From the NCBI GenBank assembly GCA_019351895.1, contig JABBOH010000034.1:1-44338 (forward strand): a stretch of 44,338 nt of DNA, given 5' to 3'. The stretch is from Pseudomonadota bacterium. GTDB taxonomy: Bacteria > Pseudomonadota > Alphaproteobacteria > Acetobacterales > Acetobacteraceae. The translations under genes were made by a program, and so were the position numbers. The notes under the pieces were generated by a model. That model saw only the letters and a list, made by a program, of their open reading frames with translations, searched no databases and was not told the DNA's origin. Positions 19,277 through 27,271 of this stretch are shown here, one piece after another (position 1 is the stretch's first letter; each line of letters opens with the position of its first letter).

Positions 19277-19963
19277 TTAGCGCAGGCTGAAGCTTGCCGC
19301 GAGTGGGGTGTCCAAGCCAGTGCAAGACAGTAAGCCGACGAATCTACTGTGTGCTTCAAGATGCATGGTAGCCGAACAGGTAGTGCTGGCTGTTCCATTG
19401 TAGCCGCACTGGCCTTGGAACTGCAGGATGGTGTTGCTCAACTCCCCGTCCATTGGCGCTGCAGCCCCATAAGGTCTGTCACAGATAGACGTAAATGCTC
19501 CCGTCTGGACGTCGAGCGCCTTGAAGTGAAAGGCCACATTGTTGCTGAGCGAACTCAGAAATAAAAGGGCATATTGATACTCCTCCTTTAACTGCGAGAT
19601 AGCAGAATCATCTCCTTTTGCCGCATCAAACCGGCTCTGCAGGTCTTTAGGTAGAGCCACCGAAACGTTTATCAATTTAGTGTTCGAAAGCAGCAACTTT
19701 GCGGTGTAGCTCTGCATCATCTCGTCACTACTGCCGAGCGCGATCTCGGTCGCGAGTTCGCGCGCTATTCCGTCGTTTCCCGCGAGAACCGCTTCAAGCA
19801 CTGTAATCCGCACCAGAGGATTGGGGTTGTTCAAGTCGTCCGATAGCTTCTGAAGTTGCTGCTGTCTCTCGGCGGGAGAGAGCGAAGGCGCGGACTGCGC
19901 AATGGCGGCAACATGAGGGCCCCCGATGAGCAACACGCAGACGAGCAAACCAAACAGACGCAT
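19277..19963 (-). CDS. Secreted protein of unknown function with helical-repeat-like N-terminal part
   Basis: A 228-residue protein with a clear signal peptide (MRLFGLLVCVLLIGG, cleavage about AIA or AQS near residue 23). Residues about 30-85 are helical and resemble a HEAT-like pair (NPLVRITVLEAV and ARELATEIAL). The C-terminal half carries four cysteines (in SICDR, GQCGY, TTCSA, LSCTG), again suited to disulfides. The ATG at 19963 is chosen because GGGAGAGG lies just upstream; an ATG at 20017 would break the signal peptide. It is convergent with the protease-like gene, their ends only 8 bp apart, and shares its lower GC. Function unknown; by location and export it may belong to the same module. 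Confidence 0.65.
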   Translation of the reverse strand: MRLFGLLVCVLLIGGPHVAAIAQSAPSLSPAERQQQLQKLSDDLNNPNPLVRITVLEAVLAGNDGIARELATEIALGSSDEMMQSYTAKLLLSNTKLINVSVALPKDLQSRFDAAKGDDSAISQLKEEYQYALLFLSSLSNNVAFHFKALDVQTGAFTSICDRPYGAAAPMDGELSNTILQFQGQCGYNGTASTTCSATMHLEAHSRFVGLLSCTGLDTPLAASFSLR

Positions 19964-20112
19964 GGACCTCTCCCGACCATATTTGCAGACACTATGGATT
20001 GAAAGAAGCGTCTGCACCAGACACGAAATCCGTCTCGGTGTGGCTTGGTCGAGGCATCCGAATCTGGCGATTTGAGTTCAGTAGGCCTCTTCTGAAGCCC
20101 CTTGCGACTTGC

Positions 20113-21021
20113 TCAACCACCTCCCGCCGTCGCGGCGATGGCCGCGCGGATCGGCTCGGCCAATAGCCCCGTCAGCGCATCCGCGCCACGGTCGCGACCG
20201 ATCAGCATCAGCGTCTGCACCCGCCCGCGCAGCTCGTGCACCGGCACATAGGCCAGCCGTTCGGCGCGCTTCTCCCACTCGATGTCGAAAGGCGTGAGGA
20301 AGGTGATCGCCCGGTCCAGCATCGCCGCATGACGCATCACCTCGATCGAATTCGTCTCCAGCGCCGCCTCCACCTGTAGCGAGACCGCGGCGAAAGCCTC
20401 GTTCAGATAGGGGCGGATCGCCATGCCCTCCTCGGCGATGATGAGCGGGTAGTCAGCGCAATCGCTCAGCCGCAGCAGGCTGCGCCCCGCCAGCGGATGG
20501 TCGGGGGCCATCACCGCGCCGAGCCGCCCGACGCCGGAGGCCAGAACGCGCAATGCCGGGTCACGCGGAAAGTCGAAGCCGAGCCCGAGGTCGGCCTCGC
20601 CCGCCGCGACCGCCGCCATGATGTCGCTGCCCGTCGGCAGCAGACGGAGCGTAAGCTTCACGCGCGGCGAGTTCCGCCGGAAATCGACCGCGATGCGCGG
20701 CACCATATTGGCCGCGAGCCCGCTCATGATCGCGAGCGTGATCTCGCCGCGCCGCAGACCCTTCAGCTCCTCGATACGGCGCTCCACGCGCTCCATGTCC
20801 TTCAGCGTCTGGCGCACATGGCGGATCATGATTTCGCCCGCCGTGGTGAGCATGAGCTTGCGCGGCAGGCGGAGGAACAGCGGCGTCCCGAGTTCGGCCT
20901 CCAGCGCCAGGATCTGCCGGTTGACGGCCGAGGAGGCGACGTGGAGCCGGGCAGAGGCCTTGCGCATCGAGCCCGTGCGCGCGACCTCGTCCAAATATGT
21001 GAGGAGACGGCTGTGGAGCAT
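20113..21021 (-). CDS. LysR-family transcriptional regulator
   Basis: A 302-residue LysR-type regulator. The winged helix-turn-helix is in the first 60 residues (LLTYLDEVARTGSMRKASARLHVASSAVNRQILALE), followed by the linker helix and a periplasmic-binding-protein-like effector domain (RGEITLAIMSGLAANMVPRIAVDF onwards). It is divergent from the Rieske oxygenase gene, with 156 bp between starts, the classical arrangement in which it controls that gene. A partial match to the dyad at 12993-13011 lies in this gap, so it could also control the first catabolic cluster. No good Shine-Dalgarno is seen; CGGAG is about ten bases before the ATG. Confidence 0.93.
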   Translation of the reverse strand: MLHSRLLTYLDEVARTGSMRKASARLHVASSAVNRQILALEAELGTPLFLRLPRKLMLTTAGEIMIRHVRQTLKDMERVERRIEELKGLRRGEITLAIMSGLAANMVPRIAVDFRRNSPRVKLTLRLLPTGSDIMAAVAAGEADLGLGFDFPRDPALRVLASGVGRLGAVMAPDHPLAGRSLLRLSDCADYPLIIAEEGMAIRPYLNEAFAAVSLQVEAALETNSIEVMRHAAMLDRAITFLTPFDIEWEKRAERLAYVPVHELRGRVQTLMLIGRDRGADALTGLLAEPIRAAIAATAGGG

Positions 21022-21059
21022 GGCGGAGGCACTCCGGAAAGCAGCACGAGCGGGAAGAC

Positions 21060-21081
21060 CGATCTGTTTTAGGCAGCGGTC
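21060..21081. promoter_or_regulatory. Candidate LysR-box in the LysR/Rieske divergent region
   Basis: The right part GGCAGCGGTC (21072-21081) is identical over ten bases to the right arm and flank of the dyad at 12993-13011. T21063 and A21075 keep the T-N11-A spacing. About 15 of 22 aligned positions agree. The left arm is degenerate, so this site is not a dyad by itself. It lies 40-60 bp upstream of the LysR start and about 97 bp upstream of the Rieske gene. Confidence 0.35.
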
Positions 21082-21177
21082 CGGACGCCGATCAATGCTT
21101 TTCGCTGGGCGGTTCCGGCTGTTCTATGGCAGCCTTCTACGGTCCACGTTGCCCCCCTGAAGCGAGAGCGCGCCGCG

Positions 21178-22197
21178 ATGCTGACGACGAAGCAGAAGAC
21201 GCTGCGGCATTTCTGGTATCCGACGCTGCGGGTGGATGAGGTGGCGGCCGGCCCCCGGCCTTTCCGGCTGATGGGGGAGGACCTCGTCCTGTTCATGACG
21301 GCGGAGGATAGGCCGGCCGCGCTCGAAGATCGGTGTTGCCATCGCACCGCCAAGCTCTCCAAGGGCTGGTGCGACGCGGGGCTGATCGTCTGCGGCTATC
21401 ACGGCTGGACCTATGACGGCGACGGCGTGCTTGTCCGCATCCCGCAATTCGATCCCGACCGCGCGATCCCCAAGCATCAGGTCAGGTCTTTCCACGCGCA
21501 GGCGCGCTACGGCTACGTCTGGGTGGCACTCGAGGAGCCGCTCGCACCGATCTTCGACATCCCCGAGGATAGCGATCCCGGCTTCCGCCGCATCTTCCAG
21601 TTCTACGAGACGTGGCAGACGGCTCCGCTCAGGCTGATGGAGAACTCCTTCGACAACGCCCATTTCGCCTTCGTGCATCAGGCGACCTTCGGAGACGCAA
21701 AGCAGCCGAAGCCCAGGGTCTACTCGATCGAGGAAACCGACTACGGCTTCAAGGCGACGACTGTCGTGGACATCCTCAACCCGCCGGCGGCGCATGCGGT
21801 CACGGGCACGAGCGATCCCACGACAACGCGCAGCATGGTCAACCACTGGTACCTGCCCTTCGCGCGGCGGATGGACATGACCTATCCGAGCGGCATCCGC
21901 CATATCATCATCAACGTGGCGACCCCCGTGGCGGACGGCGAGATCAAGCTCGTGCAGCTGCTCTACAGGAACGACACCGAGGCCGACTGCCCAACCGAGA
22001 AGCTCATTGCCTGGGACGCGACGATCGTGCACGAGGACAAGGAGGTTCTGGAATCGACCAGCCCCGACGCGATCCTCGACGTGCAGCGGCGGATCGAGGC
22101 GCATATGCCGTCCGACCGGCCCGGGCTCATCATGCGCAAGCGATTGCTCGATCTCCTGCACGCTCACGGCGAGCAGGAAGTGACTTATCAATACTAG
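21178..22197 (+). CDS. Rieske non-haem iron oxygenase, alpha-subunit type
   Basis: A 339-residue Rieske oxygenase, shorter than classical dioxygenase alpha subunits and like the vanillate demethylase/phthalate-type group. The Rieske [2Fe-2S] ligands are Cys53-x-His55 and Cys72-x2-His75 (in CCHRTA and CGYHGW). The mononuclear iron site is ENSFDNAHFAFVH, with His162 and His167 plus a later Asp, probably in the EDKEVLES segment. No beta subunit, ferredoxin or Rieske reductase gene is adjacent. Members of this group do O- or N-demethylation or hydroxylation. The next gene, 10 bp downstream, encodes a cytosine-deaminase-like enzyme, which favours a nitrogen heterocycle as substrate. The regulator is probably the divergent LysR protein. 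Confidence 0.9.
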   Translation: MLTTKQKTLRHFWYPTLRVDEVAAGPRPFRLMGEDLVLFMTAEDRPAALEDRCCHRTAKLSKGWCDAGLIVCGYHGWTYDGDGVLVRIPQFDPDRAIPKHQVRSFHAQARYGYVWVALEEPLAPIFDIPEDSDPGFRRIFQFYETWQTAPLRLMENSFDNAHFAFVHQATFGDAKQPKPRVYSIEETDYGFKATTVVDILNPPAAHAVTGTSDPTTTRSMVNHWYLPFARRMDMTYPSGIRHIIINVATPVADGEIKLVQLLYRNDTEADCPTEKLIAWDATIVHEDKEVLESTSPDAILDVQRRIEAHMPSDRPGLIMRKRLLDLLHAHGEQEVTYQY

Positions 22198-22206
22198 GAA
22201 GATCGT

Positions 22207-23571
22207 ATGCCACCTCTCGAACTCCCTCCCACCGGCAGCTTCTGGCTGAAGCGCGCCGCGATCCCGGCCGGCACGGTGGATGATGCGTCATCCGGCCGCC
22301 CGGCCGATCCGCGCGAGGGCTATCTGCATGACGCCGACCTCCGCGTCGAGAACGGCATCGTGGCGGCCATCGAGCCGGCCGGCACGGCGGGTGAGGGCGT
22401 CGATCTCGCGGGCGGCATCGTCTGGCCGTGCTTCGTCGACATGCACACGCATCTCGACAAGGGCCATGTGGTGCGCCGCACGCCGAACCCGGACGGCACG
22501 TTCTTCGGTGCGCTGACCGCGACAGGCGCGGATCGCGCGGCTTTCTGGACCACCGAGGACGTGTCGGCCCGGATGGATTTCGGTCTCCGCTGCGCTTTCG
22601 CTCATGGCGTCGGCGCCATCCGCACTCATCTCGACAGCTTCGGCGAGCAGGCCGAAATCTCCTGGGGCGTCTTCCGCGACATGCGTGCGCGTTGGCAGGG
22701 GCGTATCGCCCTCCAGGCCGTGGCGCTCGTCACCATCGATCAGTATGGAACCTCGTTCGGCGATGAACTGGCGGATCTGGTGCAGCGATCGTCCGGTATT
22801 CTGGGCGCGGTGACGCGGCTTTCGGGGGCGGATCATGGTTCCATCGCGGAGATCGACGCGCTGCTCGACCTGCTGTTCATCAAGGCGAAGGCGCGCCGGC
22901 TCGACGTCGATCTGCACGTCGACGAGACGGATGACGTGACAGCCTTCACGTTGCCGCGCATCGCGGCGGCGGTCGAGCGGAACGACTTCCAGGGTCGCGT
23001 CACCTGCGGTCACTGCTGCAATCTGACGCTGCAGCCCGAGGGTGAGGCGGCGGCGGCCATCGAGGCCTGCGCGCGCCTCGGCATCACCGTCGTCACATTG
23101 CCGTCGGCGAACATGTATCTGCAGGACCGCGTAGCCGGGCGCACGCCGCGCTGGCGCGGGGTGACGCTCGCGCACGAGTTGAAGCGCGCGGGCGTGGCAG
23201 TGGCGGTCGCGACGGACAATTGCCGCGACGCTTTCGTGCCGTATGGCGACCACGACACGCTCGACAGTTTCCGGTTCACGTTGCGGGTTTCGCATCTCGA
23301 TCACCCATATGGCGACTGGGGCGGCAGCATCACGCGCGTGCCGGCCGCGGCCATGGGCCTCGGCGCGACCGGCGCGATCGGTGTTGGCAGGGCCGCCGAT
23401 CTGGTCCTCACTCGTGCCCGTAGCTTCGACGAGTTGGTGTCGCGGCCTCAGTCGGATCGCACCGTGCTGCGTGCGGGACGGCCTATCGACACTGCGTTGC
23501 CTGATTATGCGGAGCTCGACGATTTGGTACGCGCGGTGCCGCGCACCATGGCCGGGCCGACCGCCGCGTGA
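22207..23571 (+). CDS. Cytosine-deaminase-like amidohydrolase
   Basis: A 454-residue metal-dependent amidohydrolase of the cytosine deaminase (CodA) branch. Metal ligands and catalytic residues are His80 and His82 (DMHTHLDKGH), His237 and Glu240 (HVDETDD), His269 (GHCC) and Asp337 (TDNCRDAF). The LDKG segment after the first histidines is typical of CodA-type proteins acting on N-heterocycles. AGGAAGA just before the ATG supports the start. It is co-transcribed with the Rieske gene (10 bp gap). It probably deaminates or ring-opens the same compound or its product; cytosine itself is only one possibility. The gene ends 16 bp from the convergent flavodoxin-fold reductase. Confidence 0.87.
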   Translation: MPPLELPPTGSFWLKRAAIPAGTVDDASSGRPADPREGYLHDADLRVENGIVAAIEPAGTAGEGVDLAGGIVWPCFVDMHTHLDKGHVVRRTPNPDGTFFGALTATGADRAAFWTTEDVSARMDFGLRCAFAHGVGAIRTHLDSFGEQAEISWGVFRDMRARWQGRIALQAVALVTIDQYGTSFGDELADLVQRSSGILGAVTRLSGADHGSIAEIDALLDLLFIKAKARRLDVDLHVDETDDVTAFTLPRIAAAVERNDFQGRVTCGHCCNLTLQPEGEAAAAIEACARLGITVVTLPSANMYLQDRVAGRTPRWRGVTLAHELKRAGVAVAVATDNCRDAFVPYGDHDTLDSFRFTLRVSHLDHPYGDWGGSITRVPAAAMGLGATGAIGVGRAADLVLTRARSFDELVSRPQSDRTVLRAGRPIDTALPDYAELDDLVRAVPRTMAGPTAA

Positions 23572-23587
23572 TACCGCATGGTGCGGC

Positions 23588-24169
23588 TCAGAACCGCGCC
23601 ATCTCGCGCTCCACTTGGCGCAAGAATGAGGCAAGCCTGGCCTCTGTCGCGCGGTTCATGTCGTAGAACGCCATGTGGCGCACAGGCGCCCCGGGCCGGA
23701 TCGTCACCCGCAAGACGCGGGTCACGATCTTGCGCGGCGGGTCGCCCGCCAGGAAGGCGCGGGTGCGGTTGCCGCCATAGGTCATCACCGCCGTCAGCTT
23801 GCCGATGTTGTGCAGAGCCGGCTTCACCCGTCCGTCCAGGATGTCGAAGGACACGCCGGGCAGGAACACGCGGTCGAAGAAGCCCTTCAGCATCGCGGGA
23901 AAGCCGAAGTTCCAGACGGGTGAGACAATGACCATCGCCTCGGCCTCCTGCACACGCTCGACATAGGACGCGACCGGCACGCGATTGGCCGGGATGTCGT
24001 GATAAGCGCGACGCTCCTCCCGCGTCAGCACGGGCTGGAAGCCCTCCGCGTAGAGGTCGCAATCATCGACCTCATGCCGCGCCGCGCGCAATCCGCGCAA
24101 CGCCGCCGCATGGATCGCCGCGCAGAAACTGTCTTCGACCGGATGGCAGTAGAGGACCAGAACCCTCAT
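23588..24169 (-). CDS. NAD(P)H-dependent oxidoreductase, flavodoxin-like fold
   Basis: A 193-residue FMN/FAD flavoprotein of the NQO1/MdaB/KefF family. The opening MRVLVLYCHP binds the flavin phosphate, and SPVWNFGFPAMLKGFFDRVF is the family's second signature, followed by the TYGG segment near the flavin ring. It is the last gene of the minus-strand operon, 13 bp after the FAD oxidase. It may reduce quinones or nitro compounds, or supply electrons to a partner; it is the only reductase near the Rieske oxygenase, although this fold is not the usual Rieske reductase. Confidence 0.88.
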   Translation of the reverse strand: MRVLVLYCHPVEDSFCAAIHAAALRGLRAARHEVDDCDLYAEGFQPVLTREERRAYHDIPANRVPVASYVERVQEAEAMVIVSPVWNFGFPAMLKGFFDRVFLPGVSFDILDGRVKPALHNIGKLTAVMTYGGNRTRAFLAGDPPRKIVTRVLRVTIRPGAPVRHMAFYDMNRATEARLASFLRQVEREMARF

Positions 24170-24182
24170 GGCAGCGGGCGCA

Positions 24183-25580
24183 TCACGCCGCCGGGGCCGA
24201 GAACAGGTATCTGCGGCGGCTCGTGAAATCGAAATCCGGATCGTCCCAGGCGATCATCTTGCCAGGGTTGAGAAGTCCCTTGGGATCGACCTCGCGCTTG
24301 AAGGCGAGCTGTTCCGCATCCGAGCGCTTCATGCCGCCTTCCTCCAGCGTGTAGCGATGGGGATTGAAGATGAGGCAGCCGTTTTCCTCAAACAGCCGCA
24401 CGATCTCATCGAGCCGCTCCTCGGTCGTGAAGCGGATGAGCGGCAGGCCCGAGCAGACGATGCGGCCGTCGAAGCGGATGAATTCCAGATGGTCCATCAT
24501 CTCGTCGCCGATCAGGGCGCCCATCCGCGCGACCGCCGCCAGATGATCCGGATAGGGATAGAGCGTCTGCAGATAGGTGAGGGCCGGGTCGACGCGGCGG
24601 GCAACCAGCGTCGTGTGGTTCCATGTCAACTCGAACAACGGCGGCAGCGCGTGGCGCTCGTCATCGCCGAGGCGGTCGGCGCGGAAGACGGTCTCGCCGC
24701 GATGCCGCCGGGTGAAGGCTTCCAGCGCGGAGGCCGAGTGCGGTGCCACCATGATCAGCACTGCCGACTGATCCCGGCGGACGAATTTCCCGTGGCCCGA
24801 GAAATAGTCGTGCGCCACGGTGGGCGCCATGACCGACAGTTCCTTGAGCAGGATGCCGTCCTCGTTGCCCAGCCTGTCGGCGAAGGCCGCTGCCCGGTCC
24901 ATGCTTTCGAAGGCGACGATCACGTCGACCCAGTCGTAGGCTGGGGCGAGCGGCACCTCGCATTCGGTGATGATGCCGTTGGTGCCGTAGGCGTGCGCGA
25001 CCTTGGCGATGTCGTCGCCCTCAAGCGTCAGCACGCGGGGTCTCGCCTCCATCGTGACCACGCGCAGGCGGGTGACGTTGCCGATGTTGCGCAATCCTCC
25101 CCAGCGGATGGAGCCGACACCGCCCGAGCCGCCAGCGATGAAGCCGCCGATGGAGGCCGTGCGATGGGTGGAGGGGAACATGCGCAACTCCTGCCCTGAA
25201 TGGGCGCGCGTCGCGGCGTCGATCTTTCCGAGGAGCGCGCCCGCGCCCGCAACGACCACTCCCGGCCCGATATGGCTGATGGCGTTCAGCCCGCTGAGGC
25301 TCAGCACCATCCCACCCGACAGCGGCATCGCCTGACCGTAGTTGCCCGTGCCGCTGCCGCGCGGCGTCACCGGCACGTCGGCGGCGTAAGCGGCGGCGAT
25401 CGCCTGGATGACCTCGGCCTCGGTCGTTGGGCTGACGACGATGTCGCCGGTGACGTGGTCGAGATCCCGCTTCAGGATCGGCGAATACCAGTAGAAGTCA
25501 CGGCTCTTCTTGCGGACGGCACCGGGCTCATCCTCGACCATGATGCCATCGAGGTCGGATTTCAGCTTCTCAATATCCAT
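24183..25580 (-). CDS. FAD-binding oxidase/dehydrogenase (GlcD/D-lactate dehydrogenase type)
   Basis: A 465-residue flavoprotein of the PCMH/VAO family: FAD_binding_4 domain in the first 230 residues and FAD-oxidase C-terminal domain after it. The FAD-binding stretch is SPTTEAEV...VTPRGSGTGNYGQAMPLSGG, followed by GGFIAGGSGG and the C-terminal DPKGLLNPGK. Family members oxidise 2-hydroxy acids such as glycolate or D-lactate. The ATG at 25580, with CGGAGA about nine bases upstream, is preferred over a GTG at 25604 that would overlap the permease gene. In the context of an importer and a ring-attacking oxygenase it may oxidise a hydroxy-acid intermediate. Confidence 0.87.
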   Translation of the reverse strand: MDIEKLKSDLDGIMVEDEPGAVRKKSRDFYWYSPILKRDLDHVTGDIVVSPTTEAEVIQAIAAAYAADVPVTPRGSGTGNYGQAMPLSGGMVLSLSGLNAISHIGPGVVVAGAGALLGKIDAATRAHSGQELRMFPSTHRTASIGGFIAGGSGGVGSIRWGGLRNIGNVTRLRVVTMEARPRVLTLEGDDIAKVAHAYGTNGIITECEVPLAPAYDWVDVIVAFESMDRAAAFADRLGNEDGILLKELSVMAPTVAHDYFSGHGKFVRRDQSAVLIMVAPHSASALEAFTRRHRGETVFRADRLGDDERHALPPLFELTWNHTTLVARRVDPALTYLQTLYPYPDHLAAVARMGALIGDEMMDHLEFIRFDGRIVCSGLPLIRFTTEERLDEIVRLFEENGCLIFNPHRYTLEEGGMKRSDAEQLAFKREVDPKGLLNPGKMIAWDDPDFDFTSRRRYLFSAPAA

Positions 25581-25593
25581 AAAAAAATCTCCG

Positions 25594-26421
25594 TCAGTTT
25601 TCACGGCGCACCGCGCTCTCGTGCCAATGGCGCAGCATGAGATACTCGAAGGCGCTCAACACGCCGAAGATCGCGATGCCGAGGACCGAGAGCAAAGCGA
25701 GCGCCGCGAACATGCGCGGGATGTCGAGCCTGTTGCCCGCCTCGATGATGCGCCATGCGAGCCCGGTGGAGGCGCCGCTGCCCGCCACGAACTCCGCCAC
25801 CACGGCGCCGATGAGCGAGAGGCCGCCCGAGATCTTCATCCCCGCGAGCAGGTAGGGGAGTGCGCTCGGGAACTGAACCTCCGTGAGAATGCGCCAGCGG
25901 GAAGCGCCATAAAGCTGCATGAGGTTCCGCAGATTGTGGTCCGTTGAGCGCAGGCCGAGCGTCGTGTTCGACAGGACCGGGAAGAATGCCACGATCCAGG
26001 CGAGGATTAGCAGCGCCACGCGAACGTTGTCGTAGCCGACCCAGATGATGATGAGCGGTGCGATGGAGACGACGGGCGTGACCTGCAGGATGACGGCGTA
26101 GGGGAACAGCGCCGTCGCCACGATCTCGGACTGCGAGAAAAGCACGGCGAGCGCCACGCCGCCGACGACCGCGAGAATGAAGGCCTCGACCGTCACGGTG
26201 AGAGTGAACCAGAGCGACCCCATCAGGCTTGCGAAGTCGTCGACGAAGGCGGTCGCGATCAGGCTCGGCGCGGGCAGCACGAATTTCGGAACCTGCAGCC
26301 AGGTGACGAGGATTTGCCAGGTGCCGAGGAAGACGACGCCGACCAGGATGGGGAGGGCGATGCGCAGCGCGATGAGCCGGCGGTCGGCGCGCTGGGCGAC
26401 CGGTTCGGCGCTCGTGCTCAT
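25594..26421 (-). CDS. ABC transporter permease, SsuC/TauC type
   Basis: A 275-residue permease with six predicted helices and the EAA-loop segment NLMQLYGASRWRILTEVQFPSALPY, ending LIGAVVAEFVAGSGASTGLAWRI. It is the single permease of the second NMT1/THI5-type importer, and so likely works as a homodimer, unlike the paired permeases at 7462-9017. Its ATG overlaps the stop of the ATPase gene by four bases. Confidence 0.93.
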   Translation of the reverse strand: MSTSAEPVAQRADRRLIALRIALPILVGVVFLGTWQILVTWLQVPKFVLPAPSLIATAFVDDFASLMGSLWFTLTVTVEAFILAVVGGVALAVLFSQSEIVATALFPYAVILQVTPVVSIAPLIIIWVGYDNVRVALLILAWIVAFFPVLSNTTLGLRSTDHNLRNLMQLYGASRWRILTEVQFPSALPYLLAGMKISGGLSLIGAVVAEFVAGSGASTGLAWRIIEAGNRLDIPRMFAALALLSVLGIAIFGVLSAFEYLMLRHWHESAVRREN

Positions 26422-27248
26422 TCGGGCGAAGCCTCGCCCATTGTCGCGTGAAGCTCGGCCGAGACCATGCGGCAGTATTCGTTATAGGCGGGGATCATGC
26501 GGAAGGCCTCCGAGCGCGGATAGGGCGCGTCAATCGCGAGATCGGCGGTGATGCGGCCCGGCCGCGCGCCCATCACCACGATGCGGTTGGAGAGATAGAC
26601 AGACTCGTAGACGCTGTGGGTGACGAAGATGACGGTCCAGTCGCGCCCGGCCCAGAGGCGTAGCAAATCGTCGTTCAGGCGGAAGCGCGTGATTTCGTCG
26701 AGTGCGGCGAAGGGCTCATCCATCAGCAGCACCGAGGGGCGTGTGATGAGCGCGCGGGCGATGGAGACGCGCATCTTCATGCCGCCTGATAGCTCGCGCG
26801 GATAGGACCTTTCGAATTTCTCCAGCCCCACCATGGCGAGCGCGTCCATGATGCGCGGGCGCGCCTGCTTGCGCGACAGCCGGCCGAGCTTGAGCGGGAG
26901 GTAGACATTGTCGAAGACGTTCGCCCAGGGCATCAGCGTCGGCTCCTGAAAGACGAAGCCGAGGTCGCGCTTCGGCGTGCCGTCGCTGGCCTTCGCTGAT
27001 CCGGGCCAGTCGATCCGGCCGCCGGTGAGGTCGCCGAGGCCCGCGATCAGCCGCAGCAGGGTGCTCTTGCCGCATCCGCTGGGGCCGAGAAGGCTCACGA
27101 ACTGAGCGCGGCCGATGGAGAGGTTCACATCCCGCAGCGCCACCGTGCCGTTCGCATAGGCCTTGCTGACGCCGTCGAGGGTCACGATCGGCGGCTTCGC
27201 GGCGAGCGATGGCGCCGCCGTAATATGGTCCGGGGGGCGCTGATCCAT
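26418..27248 (-). CDS. ABC transporter ATP-binding protein, SsuB/TauB type
   Basis: A 276-residue nucleotide-binding subunit. Walker A is GPSGCGKST, Walker B is VLLMDEPFAALDE, and the switch histidine is in FVTHSVYES. The signature is LSGGMKMRVS instead of the usual LSGGMRQRV, a mild deviation that keeps the SGG core. The ATG at 27248 is preferred over an in-frame TTG three codons earlier. It is 23 bp from the binding-protein gene and overlaps the permease gene by four bases. Confidence 0.93.
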   Translation of the reverse strand: MDQRPPDHITAAPSLAAKPPIVTLDGVSKAYANGTVALRDVNLSIGRAQFVSLLGPSGCGKSTLLRLIAGLGDLTGGRIDWPGSAKASDGTPKRDLGFVFQEPTLMPWANVFDNVYLPLKLGRLSRKQARPRIMDALAMVGLEKFERSYPRELSGGMKMRVSIARALITRPSVLLMDEPFAALDEITRFRLNDDLLRLWAGRDWTVIFVTHSVYESVYLSNRIVVMGARPGRITADLAIDAPYPRSEAFRMIPAYNEYCRMVSAELHATMGEASPE

Positions 27249-27271
27249 GACGGCCAACTGGGGAGCAGGTC

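Noticed and set aside
21122-21142. Repeat TTCTATGG / TTCTACGG before the Rieske gene as a regulator site
   Set aside because: Offset of 13 bp fits neither LysR nor AraC geometry and the units are short; likely chance.
23574-23586. Hairpin CCGCA-TGG-TGCGG between convergent genes as a terminator
   Set aside because: Only 5 bp of stem and no T run on either strand.
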